From: an uncultured Rhodospirillales bacterium
GTDB taxonomy: Bacteria > Pseudomonadota > Alphaproteobacteria > Acetobacterales > Acetobacteraceae
Direction: 5' to 3'
Length of the DNA: 7,614 nucleotides
Assembly: GCA_903928045.1 (NCBI GenBank)
Contig: CAIYPH010000478.1
Coordinates: 1 to 7,614 of the forward strand
Every line of letters begins with the position of its first letter. Positions within the stretch are counted from its first letter, which is position 1. Position numbers and translations under genes: made by a program. Below the pieces are notes generated by a model. That model was not told the DNA's origin. It did no database searches and worked only from the letters and a program-made list of their open reading frames with translations. This document shows, piece after piece, positions 1-6,753 of this stretch.

Positions 1-461
1 CGGACCATGCCGGCGCCCATCCGCTGGCCACCTGCCGCGCCGCCGCCGAGGCGCTGCGCAGCCTGCCCGGGCTGCGGGTGACAGCGATTTCGCGCTGGTA
101 CGCCAGCGCGCCCATGCCCCCCTCCGGTCAGCCGGATTACGTCAACGGTGTCGCCCGGCTCGAAGGCGAGGCCGCTGACCCCGCCGCTCTGCTGGCCCGG
201 CTGCATGCGATCGAGGCGCGAGCCGGCCGGGTGCGCGGTGAGCCCAACGCCGCCCGCACCCTCGATCTCGACCTCATCACCATCGACGGACTGTTGCGGG
301 ACAGCCCGGACCCTATCCTGCCGCATCCCCGCGCCCATGAGCGCGCCTTCGTGCTGCGCCCGGTGGCCGATGTCGCGCCGGGCTGGGTGCATCCGCGGCT
401 TGGGCGCGCGGTCGAGGCACTGCTGGCCGCGCTGCCGCCGCAGGGCGTTGGGCTGCTATAG
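1..461 (+). CDS. folK: 2-amino-4-hydroxy-6-hydroxymethyldihydropteridine pyrophosphokinase (HPPK), 5'-truncated by window edge
   Basis: HPPK transfers pyrophosphate from ATP to 6-hydroxymethyl-7,8-dihydropterin, the step before dihydropteroate synthase in cytoplasmic folate synthesis. The reading frame is open from base 3 to the TAG at 459-461, giving 152 visible residues; only the first residues of the protein (the usual GxN start) are missing. The GTG at 78 is therefore an internal valine, not the start. Family marks seen: [20 protein letters not shown] near visible residues 29-48, and the HPPK signature [11 protein letters not shown], whose two Asp residues bind Mg2+ in characterised HPPKs. 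The [20 protein letters not shown] stretch near the C-terminus is also typical. The gene is followed by a 95-nt spacer before rpoZ. Identity is secure; the exact start cannot be seen. Confidence 0.95.
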   Translation, partial: DHAGAHPLATCRAAAEALRSLPGLRVTAISRWYASAPMPPSGQPDYVNGVARLEGEAADPAALLARLHAIEARAGRVRGEPNAARTLDLDLITIDGLLRDSPDPILPHPRAHERAFVLRPVADVAPGWVHPRLGRAVEALLAALPPQGVGLL

Positions 462-471
462 CGCCTGGCGA

Positions 472-488
472 TTGCTGTGGCGCAGCAA
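472..488 (+). other. Short hairpin between folK and rpoZ
   Basis: TTGCTG (472-477) and CAGCAA (483-488) form a perfect 6-bp stem around a 5-nt loop, starting 10 nt after the folK stop. No T-run follows it, so it does not look like a standard intrinsic terminator. It could be a weak or Rho-assisted 3' end for folK mRNA, or chance. It ends just before the rpoZ promoter candidate. Confidence 0.25.
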
Positions 489-493
489 ACGCC

Positions 494-522
494 TTGCTTT
501 CGCCGCGCCAGCGGCTTATCTG
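494..522 (+). promoter_or_regulatory. Weak sigma70-type promoter candidate for rpoZ-rel-acpS
   Basis: TTGCTT (494-499) could be a -35 element and TATCTG (517-522) a -10 element, with 17 nt between them. The -10 match is poor (about 3 of 6), so this rests mainly on its position in the 95-nt folK-rpoZ spacer, about 35 nt ahead of the rpoZ start. An 8-bp palindrome CAATATTG (530-537) lies just downstream in the presumed leader. Transcription reading through from folK is an equally good alternative. Confidence 0.25.
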
Positions 523-556
523 GGCGGTTCAATATTGGTGTGCGGAGAGCAGGCGA

Positions 557-961
557 ATGGCACGCGTAACCGTCGAAGACTGCGTCGAGAAAATCCCCAA
601 CCGGTTCGAGCTGGTGCTGCTCGCCGCCCAGCGCGCGCGCAACCTCTCTCGCGGCGAGGAGCTGACGGTCGATCGCGACAACGACAAGAACCCCGTCGTA
701 GCCCTGCGCGAAATCGCCGACGAGACGGTTCCGCTCGCCAAGCTCGAGCACGACCTCATCAAATCGCTCTCCCGCTCGCCCGAGCCCGAGCCGGCCGACG
801 AGGAGGTGCTCGACCTCATCCCGACCGACCAGAACATCTTCGGCTTGCAGGACATTTCCGCCGAGGAGGAGGCCGCCAGCCTTCCCGAGGCCACCGAAGA
901 ACTGGGCCCCGACGATCTGGAAGCCGCCATCGAGGCGGAACTCGGCGGCCGCCGCCGCTAG
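557..961 (+). CDS. rpoZ: DNA-directed RNA polymerase omega subunit
   Basis: Omega (134 aa) binds the beta' subunit and helps assemble and stabilise RNA polymerase. The N-terminal [20 protein letters not shown] and the following helix region ([13 protein letters not shown], residues 21-33) match the conserved core. N43-DETV (residues 45-58) continues it with [12 protein letters not shown]. The residues after about 74 form a long acidic, Pro/Glu-rich tail, as in alphaproteobacterial omegas, which are longer than the 91-residue E. coli protein. The ATG at 557 is chosen over the upstream in-frame TTG at 494: it has GGAGAG (544-549) 7 nt upstream, and the conserved MAR start falls exactly there. 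In E. coli the MAR residues form part of ppGpp site 1; M1-A2-R3 are present here. The gene is 9 nt upstream of rel. Confidence 0.96.
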   Translation: MARVTVEDCVEKIPNRFELVLLAAQRARNLSRGEELTVDRDNDKNPVVALREIADETVPLAKLEHDLIKSLSRSPEPEPADEEVLDLIPTDQNIFGLQDISAEEEAASLPEATEELGPDDLEAAIEAELGGRRR

Positions 962-970
962 CCCGGCGCG

Positions 971-3211
971 ATGACGCGCGGCGCCCCGGAGACCTGGCGC
1001 GCCGCGCCGTTGCGCGGACCCGATGACACGACTACGGCGCCGCTGACCACCTCTCCGGTGCGTGCGCTGATAGAGACCGTCCGCCGCTACAATCCCGACA
1101 GCGACAGCGCACTCCTCCAGCGCGCCTACGACACCGCCGCCGCCCATGATGGCCAGAAGCGCGACGCGGGCGACCCCTACATCACCCATCCGCTCGCGGT
1201 CGCCGAAATCCTCGCGCGCTACCGGCTGGACGACGCGACCCTCGTCACCGCTTTGCTGCATGACGTGATCGAGGACACCGCCCTCAAGCGGCCCGAGATC
1301 GAGCGGCTGTTCGGCCGCGAGGTGGCCGGCCTGGTCGATGGCGTCACCAAGCTGACCCGCCTCGAACTCCAGTCCGATCGCAACAAGCAGGCCGAGAATT
1401 TCGGCAAGCTGGTGCTGGCGATGAGCAAGGACATCCGTGTCCTGCTCGTCAAACTCGCCGATCGCATGCACAACATGCGCACGCTGCACTTCGTCAAGGA
1501 GGCGCATCGCCGCGAGCGCATCGCCCGCGAGACGATGGAGATCTACGCGCCGCTCGCCGAGCGCATCGGCATGGAGTCGATCAAGAACGAGCTGCAAACG
1601 CTCTCCTTCGCGCAGATCGACCCCGAGGCCTCGGAATCCATCAAGGCCCGCCTCAACTTCCTGCGCGGCCAGGGCGCGGACGTCATTGAGGAAGTCCGGC
1701 TGGAGCTTGCCCGCATCTGCCATGAGCACGGGGTTGAGGCGGTCGAGGTCACCGGCCGCGAGAAATCGCCCTACTCCATCTGGGAGAAGATGCAGCGCCG
1801 CAACGTGCAGTTCGAGCAGCTCTCCGACATCATGGCCTTCCGCATCGTGGTTCCCACCCGCGAAGCCTGCTACGCCGCACTGGGCGCCGTGCACGCCACC
1901 TATCCGGTGATCGCCGGGCGCTTCAAGGACTACATCTCCACCCCCAAGACCAACGGCTACCAGAGCCTGCACACCGGGGTGACGCTGCGCGAGCCGCGCA
2001 ACCAGAAGATCGAGGTGCAGATCCGCACGAGCGACATGCATGACGTCGCCGAAAACGGCGTCGCCGCGCATTGGCTCTACAAGCAGGGCGACACGGCGGC
2101 CAACGAGACGGCGCAGTTCTCCTGGGTGCAGGACCTCAAGGAAATCCTCGACAACTCCACGCTGGAGGACTTCCTCGACAACACCAAGCTCGCCCTCTAC
2201 CAGGACCAGGTCTTCTGCTTCACCCCCAAGGGCACGCTGATCCCGCTGCCGCGCGGCGCCACCCCGGTGGATTTCGCCTACGCCGTGCACTCCCAGGTCG
2301 GCGATACCTGCGTCGGCGCCAAGGTGAATGGCCGCCTGATGCCGCTGCGCCACGAGTTGCAGAACGGCGACCAGGTGGAGATCATGACGGCGCGCGGCGG
2401 CACGCCGAGCCCGCAATGGGAGCGCTTCGTCGTCACCGGCAAGGCGCGCGCCCGCATCCGCCGCTTCGTGCAGGCGCAGCAGCGCGAGCAGTATCGCGAC
2501 CAGGGCCGCGCCGCGCTGGCCAAGGCCTTCCGCCAGGATGGCGTGGATGGCTCGGAAAAGGTGCTGGAGCCGCAGCTCAAGAGCCTGAAGCAGGCGAGCC
2601 TCGACGATCTCTACGTCGCCGTCGGCAATGGCAATCTCGCCGCCAAGGATGTGGTGCTGGCCGCCTATCCCGAATTGCGCCAGGCCGCCTGCACGCCGCG
2701 CATGATGATGCCGCTGCCCACCCGCCCGCGCAGCAGCGCCCCCTCGGGCATGCCGATCACCGGGCTGGTGCCGGGCATGGCGATCCACTACGCCGGATGC
2801 TGCCACCCGATCCCCGGCGACCGCATCACCGGCATCGTCGCCACCGGCAAGGGCGTCACCATCCACACCCGCGAATGCCCGACGCTCGACAGTTTCTCCG
2901 CGACCCCTGAGCGCTTCATCGACGTGGATTGGGACATTTCCGCTTTGCCGGAGGGCAAGGGCAAGGGTGAGGGCCATACCGGGCGTATCAGCGTGATCGC
3001 CGATAATGACAGCCGCGCCATCGCCAACGTCACCAACGCCATCGCCAAGCAGGATGGCGACGTGATCAATCTACGCATCGTCAACCGTCAGGCGGATTTC
3101 TTCGAAATGGTCATCGACGTCGAAGTGCGAGACCTCCGGCAGCTCATCAACGTCATCGCCTCCCTGCGCGCCGCCCCGGGCGTGCATCAGGTCGAGCGGG
3201 CGAAGGGCTGA
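971..3211 (+). CDS. rsh: Bifunctional (p)ppGpp synthetase/hydrolase, Rel/SpoT (RSH) family
   Basis: This 746-aa enzyme makes (p)ppGpp from ATP and GDP/GTP and also hydrolyses it, setting the stringent response. The full long-RSH layout is visible. The HD hydrolase (about 45-200) has R64, H73, the HDxxED motif at 97-102 and D164 in KLADRMHN. The synthetase (about 235-370) has [17 protein letters not shown] at 317-320, the [13 protein letters not shown] loop (323-335) and EVQIRT (348-353). TGS spans about 412-474, a zinc-finger-like domain with GCCHP (609-613) follows, and a C-terminal ACT domain starts near 671. RFKD is the RxKD form found in bifunctional Rel enzymes, not the ExDD form of synthetase-only RelA, and the hydrolase residues are intact. 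No clear ribosome binding site precedes ATG 971; the first ~27 residues are low-complexity, so GTG 1058 is a possible alternative start. acpS begins 4 nt after the stop. Confidence 0.96.
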   Translation: MTRGAPETWRAAPLRGPDDTTTAPLTTSPVRALIETVRRYNPDSDSALLQRAYDTAAAHDGQKRDAGDPYITHPLAVAEILARYRLDDATLVTALLHDVIEDTALKRPEIERLFGREVAGLVDGVTKLTRLELQSDRNKQAENFGKLVLAMSKDIRVLLVKLADRMHNMRTLHFVKEAHRRERIARETMEIYAPLAERIGMESIKNELQTLSFAQIDPEASESIKARLNFLRGQGADVIEEVRLELARICHEHGVEAVEVTGREKSPYSIWEKMQRRNVQFEQLSDIMAFRIVVPTREACYAALGAVHATYPVIAGRFKDYISTPKTNGYQSLHTGVTLREPRNQKIEVQIRTSDMHDVAENGVAAHWLYKQGDTAANETAQFSWVQDLKEILDNSTLEDFLDNTKLALYQDQVFCFTPKGTLIPLPRGATPVDFAYAVHSQVGDTCVGAKVNGRLMPLRHELQNGDQVEIMTARGGTPSPQWERFVVTGKARARIRRFVQAQQREQYRDQGRAALAKAFRQDGVDGSEKVLEPQLKSLKQASLDDLYVAVGNGNLAAKDVVLAAYPELRQAACTPRMMMPLPTRPRSSAPSGMPITGLVPGMAIHYAGCCHPIPGDRITGIVATGKGVTIHTRECPTLDSFSATPERFIDVDWDISALPEGKGKGEGHTGRISVIADNDSRAIANVTNAIAKQDGDVINLRIVNRQADFFEMVIDVEVRDLRQLINVIASLRAAPGVHQVERAKG
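2953..2973 (+). repeat. Four-run G-quadruplex motif / short tandem repeat inside rel
   Basis: Four GGG runs at 2953-2955, 2959-2961, 2965-2967 and 2971-2973 are each separated by exactly 3 nt (CAA, CAA, TGA). This meets the usual G3-loop(1-7) quadruplex rule on the coding strand and so also in the mRNA. It doubles as a hexanucleotide tandem repeat and encodes the Gly/Lys/Glu linker EGKGKGEG (residues 661-668) between the zinc-finger-like and ACT domains. Whether it folds or matters in vivo cannot be told from sequence. Confidence 0.6.
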
Positions 3212-3215
3212 GCGG

Positions 3216-3623
3216 ATGATCCTCGGCATCGGCTCGGACATCTGCGACATCCGCCGCATCGAGCGCACGCTGGAGCGCTTCGACCGCCGCTTCATCGAGC
3301 GCGTTTTCACCCCAATAGAGATCGCCAAGGCCGACCGCCGCAACGGCCAGAACCGCTCCGGCACCTATGCCAAGCGCTTCGCCGCCAAGGAGGCCTGCGC
3401 CAAGGCGCTCGGCACCGGCTTCAACCGCGGCGTGTTCATGTCCGATCTCGGCGTGGTCAACATGCGCGGCGGCCAGCCGACCATGGCGCTGACCGGCGGC
3501 GCCGCCACCCGCCTCGCCAGCCTGGTTCCGCCGGGTATGACGGCGCGGATCGATCTGACGATGACCGATGAATATCCCTATGCCTATGCCCATGTGATTG
3601 TCTCGGCGGTGCCGGCGGGGTGA
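3216..3623 (+). CDS. acpS: Holo-[acyl-carrier-protein] synthase
   Basis: AcpS (135 aa) moves the 4'-phosphopantetheine arm from CoA to a serine of apo-ACP, turning on fatty acid synthesis. The start [16 protein letters not shown] carries the metal-binding D8, and [15 protein letters not shown] carries the second acidic ligand at E59; both are hallmarks of group I phosphopantetheinyl transferases. The C-terminal [15 protein letters not shown] matches the family's closing strand region. Length is normal (about 120-140 aa). The start ATG lies 4 nt after the rel stop, with GAAGG (3202-3206) 9 nt upstream inside rel, so the two genes are probably translated from one message. Many relatives have pdxJ or pyrE next to acpS; neither is present here. 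A large palindrome begins 5 nt after the stop. Confidence 0.95.
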   Translation: MILGIGSDICDIRRIERTLERFDRRFIERVFTPIEIAKADRRNGQNRSGTYAKRFAAKEACAKALGTGFNRGVFMSDLGVVNMRGGQPTMALTGGAATRLASLVPPGMTARIDLTMTDEYPYAYAHVIVSAVPAG

Positions 3624-3628
3624 AGGGG

Positions 3629-3666
3629 AGGAAGCGGTTCTTTTTTTCAAAAAAGAAGCGCTTCCT
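3629..3666. repeat. Large imperfect palindrome with internal T and A runs; possible bidirectional terminator or dispersed repeat
   Basis: Arms 3629-3646 and 3649-3666 are complementary over 18 bp with a single mismatch (G3637 against G3658). The left arm reads AGGAAGCGGTTC followed by seven T; the right arm reads six A followed by GAAGCGCTTCCT. Read on either strand the order is a purine-rich block, a GCG core, TTC, then a T-run, so the element looks the same from both sides. It lies 5 nt after the acpS stop and ahead of lepB. I recall very similar palindromes scattered through Acetobacteraceae genomes, where they create spurious KRFFF-type ORFs. The T-run lies inside the arm and not after it, so it is not a textbook terminator. 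Termination, mRNA 3'-end protection and mobile repeat origin are all open. Confidence 0.75.
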
Positions 3667-3695
3667 AGCTGTTCCCCTATCGCCTCGCCTCTTCC

Positions 3696-3724
3696 TTGAC
3701 ACCACCGTGGGGAAGGTCTTCAAC
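3696..3724 (+). promoter_or_regulatory. Promoter candidate for lepB-rnc-era-NUDIX
   Basis: A perfect TTGACA (3696-3701), extended on its 5' side to CCTTGACA, is followed after 17 nt by TTCAAC (3719-3724), a poor -10 (3 of 6). A start site near 3731 would give a leader of about 25 nt before the lepB ATG. The dyad CCAC-C-GTGG (3702-3710) sits between the two boxes, and CTTCC (3691-3695) pairs with GGAAG (3711-3715) around the -35 box, which might serve as a regulator site. Support is the consensus -35 plus position in the only large gap of the cluster. Confidence 0.4.
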
Positions 3725-3755
3725 CCCGCATCCTCCCGATCGGACCCATTTTTTC

Positions 3756-4511
3756 ATGTCCCGCCGCGACCAAAGCAGCCTCGTCGAGAACATCAAGACG
3801 ATCGTCTATGCCGGGCTCATCGCCATCGGCATCCGCACCGTCGCCTTCGAGCCGTTCAACATCCCCTCGGGGTCCATGATCCCGACGCTGCTGATCGGCG
3901 ACTATTTGTTCGTCTCCAAATACAGCTACGGCTATTCCCGCTTCTCACTGCCGCTCTCGCCGCCGCTGTTCGGCGGCCGTATTTTCGGCTCGCTGCCCAA
4001 TCGCGGTGATGTCGCGGTGTTCAAGCTGCCGCGCGACAATTCCACCGACTACATCAAGCGCATCATCGGCCTGCCCGGCGATCGCATCCAGATGAAGGGC
4101 GGCCAGCTCTACGTGAATGGCACCATCGTGCCCCGCCGTGACGCCGGACAGTATCTCGCCGAGGGCGACGGGCCGCGCACCTTGCTGCGCCGCTATGACG
4201 AGACCCTCCCGCCCTCGCGAGAGGGACGTGCGCCCAAGGTGCACGAGATCCTCAAGGCCAGCGACAACGAGCCGCTCGACAACACCCAGGAATTCCGCAT
4301 CCCCGAAGGCCATGTCTTCGCCATGGGTGACAACCGCGACAACAGCCTGGACAGCCGGGTGCTGAATGCGGTCGGTTTCATCCCGGTCGAAAACCTGGTG
4401 GGCCGCGCCGAATTCATCTTCTTCTCCGTCAACGCCACCGCGCAGTGGTGGGAGATCTGGGAATGGCCGTTCGAAATCCGCTGGTCGCGCCTGTTCAAGG
4501 GCATCAACTGA
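3756..4511 (+). CDS. lepB: Signal peptidase I
   Basis: LepB (251 aa) is the inner-membrane serine protease that removes signal peptides from exported proteins. A single N-terminal membrane segment (about 13-31) precedes the catalytic box PFNIPSGSMIPTL, with nucleophile S40. The general-base lysine is K101 in DYIKRIIGLPGDRI, and the closing box GDNRDNSLDSR spans 191-201. A family-typical variable stretch (about 128-178) lies between the last two. No ribosome binding site is visible before ATG 3756: the 16 nt upstream are pyrimidine-rich, ending in seven T and a C. There is no other in-frame start nearby except TTG 3696, which overlaps the promoter candidate, and the conserved domain begins just after the ATG. 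The rnc start is 8 nt past the stop. Confidence 0.95.
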   Translation: MSRRDQSSLVENIKTIVYAGLIAIGIRTVAFEPFNIPSGSMIPTLLIGDYLFVSKYSYGYSRFSLPLSPPLFGGRIFGSLPNRGDVAVFKLPRDNSTDYIKRIIGLPGDRIQMKGGQLYVNGTIVPRRDAGQYLAEGDGPRTLLRRYDETLPPSREGRAPKVHEILKASDNEPLDNTQEFRIPEGHVFAMGDNRDNSLDSRVLNAVGFIPVENLVGRAEFIFFSVNATAQWWEIWEWPFEIRWSRLFKGIN

Positions 4512-4519
4512 TCGCCGCC

Positions 4520-5209
4520 ATGCCCGCCACCGATGCGGCCGAGGCCATCCTCGGCCACCGCTTCGCCCGGCCGGATCTGCTGCGCGAGGCGCTCACCCAT
4601 CGCTCCGCCGCCCCCAGCCTGCGCGCCGGGCGGACCAAGGGCATGGGCTCCAATGAGCGGCTGGAATTCGTCGGCGACCGCGTGCTGGGGCTGCTGATCG
4701 CCGAATGGCTGGCCGAGCGGTTCCCCAATGAGCAGGAGGGCGCGCTCGGTTTGCGGCTCGCCTTGCTGGTCTCCCAGCCCATCCTCGCCGGCATCGCCGA
4801 GGGGGTCGGCCTGCCCGCGGTGCTGACCGTGGCGCCCGGCGAATCCCGCGCCGGCGTCCGCCGCCGGGCGACCGTGCTGGCCGATGCGGTGGAAGCGCTG
4901 ATCGGCGCGATCTATCTCGATGGCGGGCTCATCCCCGCCCGCGAATTCGTGCGCAAGGCCTGGGAGGCGGCGATGGACAGCGAGGTCGCGCCGCCCAAGG
5001 ACGCCAAGACCGCGTTGCAGGAATGGGCGCAGGGCAGGGGGCATCCGCTGCCGGAATACCGAACCGTCTCCCGCGAGGGGCCGCCGCATGCGCCGGTCTT
5101 CGTCATCTCCGTCACCGTCAATGGCCGAACCGGCACCGGCACCGCCGGCAACAAGCGCGCCGCGGAAACCGCGGCCGCCACAGATCTGCTGGGGCAGCTC
5201 ACCACATGA
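4520..5209 (+). CDS. rnc: Ribonuclease III
   Basis: RNase III (229 aa) cuts double-stranded RNA, including rRNA precursors and structured mRNAs. The signature NERLEFVGDRVLGLL (45-59) holds the acidic cluster E46, E49 and D53. The second catalytic pair is in DAVEALIGAIYLDGG (D122, E125). The double-stranded RNA-binding domain covers about 160-227, starting at DAKTALQEW and ending with GNKRAAETAAATDLL. The usual Ser of the GDS motif is Arg here (GDR), which I believe is common in alphaproteobacterial enzymes. No strong ribosome binding site precedes the ATG; with only 8 nt after lepB, translational coupling is likely. Its TGA overlaps the era ATG as ATGA (5206-5209). The rnc-era pairing is widely conserved. 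Confidence 0.95.
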   Translation: MPATDAAEAILGHRFARPDLLREALTHRSAAPSLRAGRTKGMGSNERLEFVGDRVLGLLIAEWLAERFPNEQEGALGLRLALLVSQPILAGIAEGVGLPAVLTVAPGESRAGVRRRATVLADAVEALIGAIYLDGGLIPAREFVRKAWEAAMDSEVAPPKDAKTALQEWAQGRGHPLPEYRTVSREGPPHAPVFVISVTVNGRTGTGTAGNKRAAETAAATDLLGQLTT

Positions 5210-6108
5210 CATCACCCACACGCTGCGGCTTCGTCGCCATCGTCGGCGCGCCGAATGCCGGCAAATCCACCCTGCTCAACCGCATGGTGGGCGCCAAGCT
5301 CTCAATCGTCTCACCGAAGGCGCAGACCACCCGAGCCCGGGTGCTCGGCATCCTCATGCAGGGCGAGGCGCAGATCCTGCTGGTCGATACCCCCGGCATT
5401 TTCAAGCCGAAGCGCCGGCTCGACCGTGCCATGGTCGCGGCCGCCTGGACCGGGGCGCAGGATGCCGATCTCACGCTGCTGCTGATCGACGCGAAAACCG
5501 GCGTCACCGCCCATGTCCGCGAGATCGCCGAACGCATCGGCGCGGCGGGCCGGCGGGCTTGGCTGGTGTTCAACAAGACCGATCTGGTGGCCCCGGCCGC
5601 GCTGCTGCCGATGATCGCCGAATGCAACGCCATCACCAGCTTCGCCGAGACCTACATGGTCAGCGCCGCCAATGGCGATGGCGTGCAGGACCTGCTGGTG
5701 GCCATCGCCGGCGCCGTGCCGGAGGGGCCGCATCTCTACCCCGATGACGACCTCACCGACATGCCGGACCGGCTGCTGGCGGCCGAGATCGTGCGCGAGC
5801 AGATCTTCCTGCGCACGCAGGAGGAGGTGCCCTATGGGGCGACCGTGGAGACCGAGAGCTTCACCGAGCGCAAGGACGGCTCGGTGCGGATCGACGCGAC
5901 CATCTACGTCGCCCGTTCCGGTCACAAGGCGATCATGATCGGCGAGGGTGGCAAGCGCATCCGCGACATCGGGGCGGCGGCGCGCAAGCATCTCGCGCAG
6001 CTTTTGGAGCGCCAGGTGCATCTGTTCCTCAACGTCAAGGAACGCGCGGGCTGGGACGAGGAAGGGGCACGGCTGCGGGCCATCGGCCTCAACGATCTGC
6101 CGGAATGA
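5206..6108 (+). CDS. era: GTPase Era
   Basis: Era (300 aa) is a GTPase that binds near the 3' end of 16S rRNA and helps 30S subunit assembly. The GTPase motifs are complete: G1 GAPNAGKST (14-22), G2 region around SPKAQTTR (36-43), G3 DTPG (61-64) and G4 NKTD (123-126). VSAANGDG (152-159) is the G5 region. The C-terminal KH domain follows: VPYG (208-211) and the RNA-binding GEGG loop (246-249) in MIGEGGKRIRDIG. Length matches the family. The start overlaps the rnc stop by 4 nt and the stop overlaps the NUDIX ATG by 4 nt, so all three are probably translated in a coupled way. In many Alphaproteobacteria the next gene is recO; here it is not. Confidence 0.97.
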   Translation: MTSPTRCGFVAIVGAPNAGKSTLLNRMVGAKLSIVSPKAQTTRARVLGILMQGEAQILLVDTPGIFKPKRRLDRAMVAAAWTGAQDADLTLLLIDAKTGVTAHVREIAERIGAAGRRAWLVFNKTDLVAPAALLPMIAECNAITSFAETYMVSAANGDGVQDLLVAIAGAVPEGPHLYPDDDLTDMPDRLLAAEIVREQIFLRTQEEVPYGATVETESFTERKDGSVRIDATIYVARSGHKAIMIGEGGKRIRDIGAAARKHLAQLLERQVHLFLNVKERAGWDEEGARLRAIGLNDLPE

Positions 6109-6728
6109 GCGGATTCGACTGGACGGCGGCGATCCGGGCCTGCCAGGCGATCGCCCAGACCGGCCTCGCCTTTGCGCCCCCGGGCTACGACCGTGAGCGC
6201 TACGAGGCCCTGGCGGCGCTGGCGGCTGGCATGATGGCGGCGATCGGCGATGGTGACCCGGTGAAGGTCGCCGGCCTGTTCGCCGGCCAGAGCGGCTACG
6301 CGACCCCCAAGCTCGACGTGCGCGGCGCCGTGTTCCGGGAGGGCAAGATCCTGCTGGTCCGTGAGACCGCCGACCAGGGACGCTGGACGCTGCCCGGCGG
6401 CTGGTGCGATGTCGGCTTGTCGCCGGCTGAGAACGTCGTCAAGGAAGTATTTGAGGAATCAGGATTTCACGTTCGCGCCGATCGCCTCGTCGCGGCGCTC
6501 GACCGCCACCGTACAGGGCATCCGGCGCAGGTGTTTGACGCCTGCAAGCTGTTCTTCCTGTGCAGCATCACCGGCGGCAGCGCGACGCCGTCCTCCGAAA
6601 CCAGCGAGATCGCCTTCTTTGCCGAGGACGCGATCCCCGCGGACCTGTCGCTGGACCGCGTGCTTCCGGCCCAGATCCGGCGGATGTTCGAGCACTCCCG
6701 CGCCGTCCTGCCGCCGGATTTCAACTGA
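6105..6728 (+). CDS. NUDIX hydrolase with N-terminal helical domain (ADP-ribose pyrophosphatase-like)
   Basis: This 207-aa protein likely hydrolyses a nucleoside diphosphate linked to another moiety; the true substrate cannot be read from sequence. Residues 1-62 form a helical region (QTGLAFAPPGYDRERYEALA) like the Nudix_hydro_N domain of small hydrolases. Residues 68-200 form the NUDIX fold, with RWTLPGGWCDVG leading into the box and KEVFEESGF (113-121) supplying the metal-binding EExG. Against the canonical GX5EX7REUXEEXGU, the first Glu is Leu (L105) and the Arg is Lys (K113); I believe related proteins of this subfamily show the same changes, so activity is still expected. The ATG overlaps the era stop (ATGA, 6105-6108), placing it at the end of the lepB-rnc-era unit. 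Function in RNA or nucleotide clean-up is a guess. Confidence 0.88.
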   Translation: MSGFDWTAAIRACQAIAQTGLAFAPPGYDRERYEALAALAAGMMAAIGDGDPVKVAGLFAGQSGYATPKLDVRGAVFREGKILLVRETADQGRWTLPGGWCDVGLSPAENVVKEVFEESGFHVRADRLVAALDRHRTGHPAQVFDACKLFFLCSITGGSATPSSETSEIAFFAEDAIPADLSLDRVLPAQIRRMFEHSRAVLPPDFN

Positions 6729-6737
6729 CCGGCAGGG

Positions 6738-6753
6738 TTTACGAAACCTTAAC
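6738..6753 (+). promoter_or_regulatory. CtrA-box-like site
   Basis: TTTACGAAACCTTAAC fits the alphaproteobacterial CtrA consensus TTAA-N7-TTAAC with one mismatch (TTTA in the first half, exact second half). It lies 9 nt after the NUDIX stop and about 45 nt before the small peptide start, a suitable place to overlap a -35 region. The same bases also contain GGTTT-ACG-AAACC (6736-6748), a 5-bp hairpin that could instead mark the end of the NUDIX transcript. No convincing -10 follows. Confidence 0.4.

Noticed and set aside
943..954. 12-bp perfect palindrome CGGCGGCCGCCG at the end of rpoZ
   Set aside because: It falls in Gly/Arg codons in a very GC-rich stretch, has no T-run, and such palindromes are expected by chance at this composition.
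137..2977. 946-codon open frame on the minus strand opposite folK, rpoZ and rel
   Set aside because: It is an antisense shadow caused by GC-ending codons in the real genes. Its product is low-complexity Gly/Ala/Val/Leu/Arg-rich sequence without motifs and it crosses three well-identified genes.
3457..3723. Minus-strand ORF of 88 codons containing a KRFFF-like stretch
   Set aside because: The Phe/Lys stretch is just the T and A runs of the palindrome read through; the rest is antisense to acpS.
3620..4009. Plus-strand ORF starting at the acpS stop and running into lepB
   Set aside because: It reads through the palindrome and then the wrong frame of lepB, giving an Arg/His-rich product without family marks.
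4212..4225. Hairpin CCCTC-GCGA-GAGGG with a GNRA-type loop inside lepB
   Set aside because: Only 5 bp, in a variable coding loop, with no other supporting signal; treated as chance, though RNase III downstream makes dsRNA control worth remembering.
5206..6108. Other GTPases (Der/EngA, ObgE) as alternatives for the era product
   Set aside because: There is a single GTPase domain followed by a KH domain, and the gene follows rnc; Der has two GTPase domains and Obg a glycine-rich N-terminal domain.
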